DNA of 19,081 nucleotides from Deltaproteobacteria bacterium (GTDB lineage Bacteria > Desulfobacterota_C > Deferrisomatia > Deferrisomatales > JACRMM01): the NCBI GenBank assembly GCA_016218905.1, contig JACRCS010000120.1, positions 1-19,081 on the forward strand, read 5' to 3'. How positions within the stretch are numbered: the stretch's first letter is position 1; each line of letters starts with the position of its first letter. The notes under the pieces are model-generated. The model saw nothing but the letters and a program-made list of their open reading frames with translations. It had not been told where the DNA came from and searched no databases. The translations under genes were made by a program, and so were the position numbers. Below are positions 13,236 through 19,081 of the stretch, piece after piece.

Positions 13236-13306
13236 CAGGCCGCGCTTCGGGCGCAGCCCGACGTCAGGTTCTGTGGGAGCGGCCTCCAGGCCGCGATTTC
13301 GGGCGC
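13236..13306. repeat. REP-like palindrome and paired direct repeat
   Basis: CAGGCCGCG(A/T)TTCGGGCGC-like sequence occurs at 13236-13254 and again at 13287-13306 with one extra base. The second copy overlaps a perfect palindrome, GCGGCCT-CC-AGGCCGC (13279-13294), inside TGTGGGAGCGGC..GCGA, the form of repetitive extragenic palindromes known in Pseudomonas and other proteobacteria. No transposase is visible beside it. Confidence 0.55.
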
Positions 13307-13453
13307 CCCGATCCCGAAGCCGGTGCTGGGTTAAGGATGCCCGCCGACGGCGAAGAACAGTTCCCTTGCCGCTTCCCCGTCGCGGGCCGATAAGCGAGCT
13401 GCGAAGCGCCGGCGGTCGGGCGTGCCGTAGTTTGGAAGCTTTTCAATTTCGTC

Positions 13454-13482
13454 TTGGCCCCGAGAGGAGCAAAGCGTATAAG
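13454..13482 (+). promoter_or_regulatory. Sigma-70-type promoter for the NrfJ-like gene
   Basis: TTGGCC (13454-13459), a 17-bp spacer and TATAAG (13477-13482) give a plausible housekeeping promoter about 64 bp before the ATG at 13546. The spacing is ideal and both hexamers are four to five bases from or at consensus positions. Confidence 0.5.
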
Positions 13483-13545
13483 AGCCCTCGTTCGGCCGCG
13501 GGATCGTGCCCGGGCCGATGTTCTTTTGACCACCTGAGGAGAATC

Positions 13546-13941
13546 ATGAAGAAGAAGGTTTCCGCACTGCTCGTCCTCGCCTGCGCCGCCACCTTTGTCG
13601 CGGGGGCCGTCACCGCCCGGGCCGCGTCCAAGGAGACCAAACCCAACGCCGGCCAGAAGGCCGCCCAGCCGCAGCAGGCAGCCGCCCAGGCACCTAACGG
13701 GGGCAAGGGCAAGGTGCTCGAGACCATGGACGCGGCCAACTACACCTACGTCAAGTTCGACGTGAGCGGCACGCCCGTCTGGGCCGCCGCGCCCAAGTTC
13801 AAGGTGAAGAAGGGCGATACCGTCGTCGTTCCCGCTGGAGCCCCCATGCCCGGGTTCCACAGCAAGACCTTGAACCGGACCTTCGACATGATCTACTTCG
13901 TGCCGAGCGTCGAGGTGGTGGATCCGAAGGCGAAACGCTGA
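13546..13941 (+). CDS. NrfJ-like small periplasmic protein
   Basis: ATG 13546 follows TGAGGAG. The 131-residue protein has a signal peptide (MKKKVSALLVLACAATFVAG, cleavage near ARA, about residue 27), a Lys/Gln/Ala linker, then a compact domain of about 80 residues from GKGKVLETMDAANYTYVKFD to IYFVPSVEV. The motifs VWAAAP, KKGDTVVVPAG, PMPGFHSKTLNRTF and IYFV match a family of small exported proteins that I recall being annotated as NrfJ-related and found near multiheme cytochromes in Desulfuromonadota; the domain looks like an OB-fold. The role is unknown, possibly assembly or tuning of cytochrome complexes. It is followed 60 bp later by the hexaheme cytochrome gene, with which it probably forms an operon. 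Confidence 0.72.
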   Translation: MKKKVSALLVLACAATFVAGAVTARAASKETKPNAGQKAAQPQQAAAQAPNGGKGKVLETMDAANYTYVKFDVSGTPVWAAAPKFKVKKGDTVVVPAGAPMPGFHSKTLNRTFDMIYFVPSVEVVDPKAKR

Positions 13942-14001
13942 CCGGCGCCGTTTCGGCTCTCCGGCGTACACGTCGCCGAGCGACCGATTTGGAGGAGGCA
14001 C

Positions 14002-14571
14002 ATGTCGAAGACCCGCTACCTGGTCCTGGCGCTGCTGGTGTCTTGCACCCCTCTCGTCGTCTACGCCGTGGGAATGGAAGGGATGGGCGGGATGGGCGGG
14101 ATGCAGATGGTGGACGAAGTCGCCATCCAGACGAAGGACGTCGGAAAGGTCGTCTTCAGCCACAGCGCGCACAGTGGGATGTTCCAGTGCGGTGCCTGCC
14201 ATCCCGGCCTCTTCCAGAAGAAGGCCAACAGCAACCACGCCACCATGAAGGCGATGGAGAGCGGCAAGTCGTGCGGGGCCTGTCACAACGGCAAGAAGGC
14301 GTTCAGCGTGACCGGCAGTTGCGCGAGTTGCCACGGCATCGGCAACGTCGTCTTCAAGGAGAAGGAGAACGGCGACGTGACCTTCTCCCACGAGTTCCAC
14401 ACGGACGTGGCCGGCTGCGACTCCTGTCATCCGAAGGTCTTCAAGGCCAAGCGCGGCGCCAACAAGGCGACCATGGAGGAGATGGAGAAGGGCAAGTCGT
14501 GCGGCGCCTGCCACGACGGGTCGAACGCTTTCAGCGTAGGCGGCGACTGCGACAAGTGCCACAAGCAGTAG
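14002..14571 (+). CDS. Hexaheme c7-type cytochrome (two three-heme modules)
   Basis: ATG 14002 follows GGAGGAGG. The 189-residue protein has six CXXCH motifs at residues 63, 91, 107, 139, 167 and 183. They form two copies of a three-heme module of about 75 residues with the same order: FSHxxH, a CxxCHP, NxATMxxMExGKSCGACH, AFSVxGxCxxCH. This is the c7/class III-like three-heme arrangement used for bis-His electron-transfer hemes in Geobacter-type periplasmic cytochromes. The export signal is ambiguous: LVSC at residues 12-15 reads as a lipobox, while VYA near 21-23 would suit ordinary signal peptidase. A Met/Gly stretch follows (GMEGMGGMGGMQM), encoded by near-tandem GGGATGGGC repeats. It probably shuttles electrons in the periplasm or at the outer membrane. 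A terminator lies 40 bp downstream. Confidence 0.93.
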   Translation: MSKTRYLVLALLVSCTPLVVYAVGMEGMGGMGGMQMVDEVAIQTKDVGKVVFSHSAHSGMFQCGACHPGLFQKKANSNHATMKAMESGKSCGACHNGKKAFSVTGSCASCHGIGNVVFKEKENGDVTFSHEFHTDVAGCDSCHPKVFKAKRGANKATMEEMEKGKSCGACHDGSNAFSVGGDCDKCHKQ

Positions 14572-14611
14572 GACCGGGCTGCCGCGCCTGCGCGGGCGGC
14601 TGAGCGCAAAA

Positions 14612-14650
14612 GGGGTCGGAGCCGCTGCTCCGGCCCCTCGCTCGTTTGGC
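14612..14650 (+). terminator. Intrinsic-type terminator after the hexaheme cytochrome gene
   Basis: GGGGTCGGAGC (14612-14622) pairs with GCTCCGGCCCC (14627-14637) through 10 Watson-Crick pairs and one G-T pair around a CGCT loop. The tail TCGCTCGTTTGG is only moderately T-rich, so termination may be incomplete, but the stem is strong and placement fits. Confidence 0.7.
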
Positions 14651-14910
14651 CGTATCATCCCGCCGAAGTTCTCTCCCGGTGGCGGGGGAACGTTGCAGAT
14701 CCGGCCGCCGGCCGCACCGTCGAAACTTAACTGTTTTGGAGTACACTACACCCGTCTTCCTCCCCCCATTTCTGCCTCTCGGGAGCCAAATGGCGAACGC
14801 CAAGCCCTTCTGCCGGCCTGCCCGCGATCCTCTTTGCGCGGTGCTGTTCTCCTGCGCGATCAATCTCGTGTTCGGCCCGTGTAGGCGCGTCAATCCCAGC
14901 GGAGAGCATA
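14651..14910. other. Spacer upstream of the kinase-ATPase gene
   Basis: No gene supported. TACACT at 14742-14747 is a possible -10 in a locally AT-rich patch, with only a weak -35; it would give a leader of about 160 nt. No riboswitch or other structured element was recognised. Confidence 0.4.
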
Positions 14911-17900
14911 ATGGTAATCTCAAACTATGAACTCGTAGAGAAGATTGCCGAGGCTCCCCAGTCCACGATTTACAAGGCCTACCACAAGAAGGAGCCACAA
15001 CGGCCGTTGACCCTAAAGGTTCTGAGGGCGGACCACCTATCCGAATACAAGAAGACCCAGATCGTTCAGAAGATCGAACACCTCAAGGTCCTGAACGCGC
15101 CCCTGGTCCTTACCCCACTTTCTTTTGGTGACAAAGACGGGGTCTGCTTCGTAACCCAGGATTTTTTTGATGGCGCACCCCTCAAGTCCCGGCTGGAAGG
15201 CGGTTCGAGGATTTCTCTGATTGATTTCTTCGGCATAGCTTGCGGGCTCGCCAAGGCTCTGGAGGAGGTCCACGAAGGAGGAATTATCCACGGAGGAGTC
15301 AAGCCCAACAATATTTTGATCGACAGTGCCCTCAATGTCCGTCTGATCGACTTCATCAGCGCATTGGATGTGAGGGACGTCAGCCATTTCATCTATGACC
15401 CTTCTTTCATCAGGGGAACCCTTGCATATACGTCCCCGGAACAGACCGGGCGCATCAACCACAGGGTAGTCTTCGCATCGGACTTCTATTCTCTTGGCAT
15501 CGTGTTCTACGAGATGCTGACCGGCCGCCTCCCCTTCTTTGCCGATGACCCCCTCGAATTGATCCATTTTCACCTCGCCAAGGAAGCCCTCAGCGTTCAC
15601 AAATTGGATCCGGAGATCCCGGCTGCGCTGAGCAACATCGTCGCCAAGCTCCTCCTCAAGGAGCCAGAGAAGCGTTACCGGAGCGCAAGCGGGCTTCTTG
15701 CAGACCTCGCGAGGTGCGGGTCGGAGTATTCGGCTTCCGGCACCATCGGGGAATTCGCCCTGGAAAGCCGCGTTCATGCCCACAGGACTGCCTTCATATC
15801 GAAGATGGTCGGCCGCGACAGGGAAGCCGAAATCATCCTCGACGAATACGAACAGGCGGCCCGGGGGGCATTCCGCTCGCTCTTCGTATCGGGGCTGCCG
15901 GGCATCGGGAAGACCCGCCTCATCCAAGAGCTCCAGAAGCCCATCGTGAAGCACAGGGGCTACTTCACCTCCGGGAAATTCGACATCTACCAGAAGAACG
16001 TTCCCTACAGCTCCCTCATCCAGGCGTTCAGAAACCTCGTGCGGGCCTTTCTGACCGAGAGCAACGAGAGAACGGAAGCTTGGAAGACGAAGGTCCTGTT
16101 GGCCGTCGGCGACAACGGGAAGGTCCTGACGGATGTGATCCCGGAGCTGGAATTCCTGATCGGGCGGCAACCCGAGGTCAAGCCGCTTCCACCCGTCGAA
16201 GCACTGAACCGGTTCCATGACCTGTTCGACCGGTTCCTCGCGAGCCTCGCCGGAGAGGAGAACCCTCTTACCCTTTTCATAGACGATCTTCAATGGTGCG
16301 ATACCGCATCTTTTGACTTCCTGTCGAACATCTTCTCCAATTACAAGGATCACCCTTATCTCTTTTTCTTGGGAGCTTACCGCCATAACGAAGTGGATCC
16401 GAGCCATCCTCTGACGAAGCTCATCCGGAGCGCAAGAGAGAGCGGCGAGCCCCTGAAGGAAATCAGGCTCGGCCCGCTGGCGCCCGAGCATTGCCACGAG
16501 ATGGTGTCTTACATTCTCGACTCTCCCCTTTCGCGTACAGGCGCGCTGTCGGATTTCATAACAGGTCTGACGGAGGGGAATCCGCTCTTCGTCAGTGAGA
16601 GCCTGTCGTTCCTCCACAATGAGGACGTTCTCCTCCTCAATGAAGAAGGAGAGTGGCGGTGGGACATGGAAAGCGTCCGCCGGTCCAGCATGCCGGCCAC
16701 CGTTGTCGGCCTTTTCGTCTCGAAAATTCAAAAGCTCCCGCCGGAGCTCGTTACCCTGCTCGAGTATTGCGCGTGCATGGGCAACACCTTCTTGCCCGCT
16801 GAGGTTTCCCTGGTCAGGGAAATGACCCTGACGGAAACGTTCCGGATGCTCAAGCCCGCCCTGGAACAGGGCCTGCTCATGGAGAACAGGAATCAGCTCC
16901 AGTTCATCCACGACCGCGTCCAGGAGGCGGCTCTGTCCGCCCTCACTCCCGAACGGCGCCGCCATATCCATCGGCAGATCGGAAACCATCTTGTCGCCGC
17001 CGTCCCGGCCAATGCGGACGTCGAAAGGCTCGATAACCTCTTTGCGATCGTCTCCCACCTCAACCTCGGGAGGGAGGGCAGTCTCGACCCCGACGCGGCG
17101 TATGCGCTGTCGGACCTCAATTACCATGCGGGCAACAAGGCGCTGGATTCCCTGGCCACGGAGGCGGCAAACGAGTATTTCGAGCTCGCTCGAGAGCTCC
17201 TGCCGAAGGACTGCTGGGGCGCCGGCCACTACGAGCGGACCTTCCGGATCTATCAGAAGGCGGCAAAAACCGAGCTCATGTGCGGTAACTTCGAGGAGTC
17301 CGAAAGACTGATCAACCACCTGCTGGATCATGCTGCAACCGACCTGGACAAGACGGAAGCCCTGGCCGAGCAGGCAGCCTCTTTGTCCTCCATCGGCAAC
17401 TTCATAAAGGCCATCGAGACGGCGAACCGAGGCCTTGCCTATTTCCGCAAGGCCATCCCCGAGGATCCTGCGGAGGTGAACAAGAAGAGGGAGGAGCTCA
17501 TCGGCGAGATCGCGTCAAGGGGCATCGATGTCCGAAAGACCTTTCTGGAGATGCCTTTTGCCACAGGCCGGAAAGCCCAAGTCGAGCACGCCTTCTACAG
17601 CGAGCTTCTCGCCGACCTGTATCTTTCCGGACGCGTGCCTGAGCTCTATCTCGTAGGGGCGCAGGCGACGCTCCACTGCCTGTCGGCGGGCATGGACGAA
17701 GCCGTCATGTACGCTTTCACGGCCATGGCGATCTACTTTGCGGAGCACGAACAGTACGAGCAATCCTTCGCGTACGAAGATCTCACCTATGACCTGGCCG
17801 CAAGATATCCCAATACCTTCGGCGCGACGAAGTGCTTGACGGGAGCCGTAGTCACCCTCATGCATTCGAGGAGCCACCCGGGAGACGTCGCCGCTTACAG

Positions 17901-19081
17901 CCTCAAGGCCATCCATTGTGGGAAAAGCTGCGGCGACCTGAACAACGCCGGCTATTCCTACGGCCCCCTCATGTGGAACCTGGCGCTGCAGGGAGCGGAC
18001 CTGCCGGCCGTCGAGGAGCATGCCAAGGAGTGCTTCGAGTTCTCCACCAGATACCATCTGGGAATCGCCACAGGCCTCGCCGAAGCGGTGCAGGCGGGCT
18101 GGGTCGAGCCGATGAAGAAGGACCCCGCGCCGCTGTCTTTGGAAGGCAAGCTGGCCCAATGGGAGCAGGACAACCACGTCGTTTCTCTCGGAAGCTACTA
18201 CGTCCTCAGGGCTTTTGCACACTGCTATCTGGGAGAAGCGGAAGAAGCTCGGCAGTGCCTAGTCGAAGGCAGAAAGTACCTTGCCGGCTTTTCCAACAGC
18301 ATTTTGAAAAGGCAGTGGCACGTCCTCTGGGCATTGAATGCCATCAGCTTGTACGAAAGGGGAAAGGGATACAGCAGGCAGGCCGAGCTGATGGCCGAGA
18401 TCCGGCCCATGATGGAGCAGATCGAGAGATGGGCCGCCTTGGGGCCTTCGTTGAAGCCCTACCTCGCTTTCCTCTATGCCGAGCTGGAAAGAGTCACCGG
18501 GGAATTCAAAGCCGCGAGGGCTCTCTACCTCGACGCCATCGACGGCGCGCATGAGCAAGGATATGTCCTTCTCGAAGGGCATCTCCACGAATGCTTTGCC
18601 AAGCTTCTCGATCGGTCCGGCCGGAATTCCGGGAGCATTTACTTTACCGAGGCTTTGCGCCTGTACAGGAAATGCCGGGCGGAAAAGAAGGAGGCGAAGC
18701 TCTCGGAAGCGCTGGCGGAAGACCTTTTCGCTACTACTACTAGTGCTACTACTGCTACTGCTACTACTACGCTGCCCGACCTGGATGTCGAATATCTCAT
18801 GAAGTGCTCGCTCGCCATCTCTGCCGAGATGGAGCAGGAAGCCCTGCTGAAGAAGGTAATGGATGTGCTCATCGAGAGCTCAGGGGCGCAGCACGGCTAT
18901 CTTCTGATGGAAGAGGAAGGGGACCTGGTCGTCCGAGCGGAGAGCGACGTTGGGGGGCAAGCAAAGGCCTTGGGCCGGAAGCTCGAAGCGGCCGGAGACC
19001 TCTGCAAGGCGATCGTCCGCTACGTCTTCCGGACCGGAGAGAAGATGCTCCTGAACGACGCCTGTCAGGAGGGCGCGTTCA
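14911..19081 (+). CDS. Large signalling protein: degenerate Ser/Thr kinase domain, AAA ATPase, TPR-like region, GAF (3' end beyond window)
   Basis: ATG 14911 follows GGAG (14901-14904); the frame stays open for 1390 codons to the right edge. Residues 1-270 have the layout of a Hanks-type kinase: Lys36 in LTLKVL, HGGVKPNN at 127-134, IDF at 146-148, a TSPEQ activation segment and SDFYSLGIVFYEMLTG. The Gly-rich loop is degenerate, the catalytic Asp of HRD is Gly129, and DFG reads DFI, so catalytic activity is doubtful. A helical AAA/STAND-type ATPase follows, with Walker A GLPGIGKT (328-335) and Walker B LFIDD (455-459). Residues from about 780 to 1260 are helical TPR-like repeats. A Thr/Ala tract (1274-1287) then links to a GAF domain starting near 1294. 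This order is that of large sensor proteins that usually end in GAF plus histidine kinase or other output domains; the output here is out of view. Codons ending in A or T are visibly commoner than in neighbouring genes, suggesting a different origin. Confidence 0.9.
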   Translation, partial: MVISNYELVEKIAEAPQSTIYKAYHKKEPQRPLTLKVLRADHLSEYKKTQIVQKIEHLKVLNAPLVLTPLSFGDKDGVCFVTQDFFDGAPLKSRLEGGSRISLIDFFGIACGLAKALEEVHEGGIIHGGVKPNNILIDSALNVRLIDFISALDVRDVSHFIYDPSFIRGTLAYTSPEQTGRINHRVVFASDFYSLGIVFYEMLTGRLPFFADDPLELIHFHLAKEALSVHKLDPEIPAALSNIVAKLLLKEPEKRYRSASGLLADLARCGSEYSASGTIGEFALESRVHAHRTAFISKMVGRDREAEIILDEYEQAARGAFRSLFVSGLPGIGKTRLIQELQKPIVKHRGYFTSGKFDIYQKNVPYSSLIQAFRNLVRAFLTESNERTEAWKTKVLLAVGDNGKVLTDVIPELEFLIGRQPEVKPLPPVEALNRFHDLFDRFLASLAGEENPLTLFIDDLQWCDTASFDFLSNIFSNYKDHPYLFFLGAYRHNEVDPSHPLTKLIRSARESGEPLKEIRLGPLAPEHCHEMVSYILDSPLSRTGALSDFITGLTEGNPLFVSESLSFLHNEDVLLLNEEGEWRWDMESVRRSSMPATVVGLFVSKIQKLPPELVTLLEYCACMGNTFLPAEVSLVREMTLTETFRMLKPALEQGLLMENRNQLQFIHDRVQEAALSALTPERRRHIHRQIGNHLVAAVPANADVERLDNLFAIVSHLNLGREGSLDPDAAYALSDLNYHAGNKALDSLATEAANEYFELARELLPKDCWGAGHYERTFRIYQKAAKTELMCGNFEESERLINHLLDHAATDLDKTEALAEQAASLSSIGNFIKAIETANRGLAYFRKAIPEDPAEVNKKREELIGEIASRGIDVRKTFLEMPFATGRKAQVEHAFYSELLADLYLSGRVPELYLVGAQATLHCLSAGMDEAVMYAFTAMAIYFAEHEQYEQSFAYEDLTYDLAARYPNTFGATKCLTGAVVTLMHSRSHPGDVAAYSLKAIHCGKSCGDLNNAGYSYGPLMWNLALQGADLPAVEEHAKECFEFSTRYHLGIATGLAEAVQAGWVEPMKKDPAPLSLEGKLAQWEQDNHVVSLGSYYVLRAFAHCYLGEAEEARQCLVEGRKYLAGFSNSILKRQWHVLWALNAISLYERGKGYSRQAELMAEIRPMMEQIERWAALGPSLKPYLAFLYAELERVTGEFKAARALYLDAIDGAHEQGYVLLEGHLHECFAKLLDRSGRNSGSIYFTEALRLYRKCRAEKKEAKLSEALAEDLFATTTSATTATATTTLPDLDVEYLMKCSLAISAEMEQEALLKKVMDVLIESSGAQHGYLLMEEEGDLVVRAESDVGGQAKALGRKLEAAGDLCKAIVRYVFRTGEKMLLNDACQEGAF
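18730..18771 (+). repeat. ACT/GCT trinucleotide repeat inside the signalling gene
   Basis: Fourteen codons run GCT ACT ACT ACT AGT GCT ACT ACT GCT ACT GCT ACT ACT ACG, encoding a Thr/Ala linker between the TPR-like region and the GAF domain. The near-pure triplet pattern, unlike the rest of the gene, suggests slippage-driven expansion. Changes by whole triplets would keep frame. Confidence 0.85.

Larger units (their letters stand above)
13193..13545. other. Noncoding interval with REP-like sequences and a promoter
   Basis: No gene is supported in this 353-bp gap. It carries an inverted repeat (CCGAG/CTCGG at 13214-13228) just after the dioxygenase gene, two copies of a CAGGCCGCG-TTCGGGCGC element, and a promoter for the downstream gene near 13454-13482. 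A long upstream extension of the next reading frame through this interval has no start signal and is rejected. Confidence 0.5.

Noticed and set aside
15037..17331. 764-codon minus-strand open frame
   Set aside because: Antisense to the kinase-ATPase gene, whose Walker motifs and kinase landmarks fix the coding strand.

Overview
This is a GC-rich window that looks like the chromosome of a Gram-negative bacterium using multiheme cytochromes for respiration. It encodes an octaheme and a hexaheme c-type cytochrome, exported lipoproteins and a probable outer-membrane protein. A lineage near Desulfuromonadota/Deferrisomatota or another high-GC, cytochrome-rich deep group would fit, but no marker gene is present and the assignment is inference.

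Layout. Positions 1-3589 (minus strand) hold two exported proteins in one transcription unit: a lipoprotein with a calcium-binding-type Asp-rich segment and HAF-type repeats, then a large secreted protein with a duplicated domain and Ig/cadherin-like modules that runs off the left edge. Positions 3590-4152 are noncoding, with tandem palindromes near the lipoprotein promoter, hairpins and a short tandem repeat. Next come two small exported proteins on the minus strand, each with its own terminator: a repeat protein built from Pro-Lys/Arg-Glu/Asp-Arg units, and an SmbP-like His-bearing helical protein.

Divergent from the SmbP-like gene is an octaheme c-type nitrite reductase (5634-7313). It has seven CXXCH motifs, one CXXCK, and the Tyr-X-Cys pair typical of that enzyme type. 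It converges on, and overlaps by 59 bp, a minus-strand peptide/nickel-type ABC importer operon (binding protein, two permeases, no ATPases here). A heptamer repeat lies between that operon and a plus-strand pair encoding a probable outer-membrane beta-barrel protein and an indoleamine 2,3-dioxygenase. A REP-like region then separates these from a NrfJ-like periplasmic protein and a hexaheme c7-type cytochrome. After a terminator, a very large signalling protein (degenerate Ser/Thr kinase domain, AAA ATPase, TPR-like region, GAF start) runs off the right edge and looks compositionally different from the rest.

Functional reading. The octaheme reductase, the NrfJ-like protein, the hexaheme cytochrome and perhaps the SmbP-like metal binder make a plausible periplasmic nitrogen-oxide/electron-transfer set, but they are not one operon. 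No CRISPR array, tRNA, rRNA, transposase or phage gene was seen.
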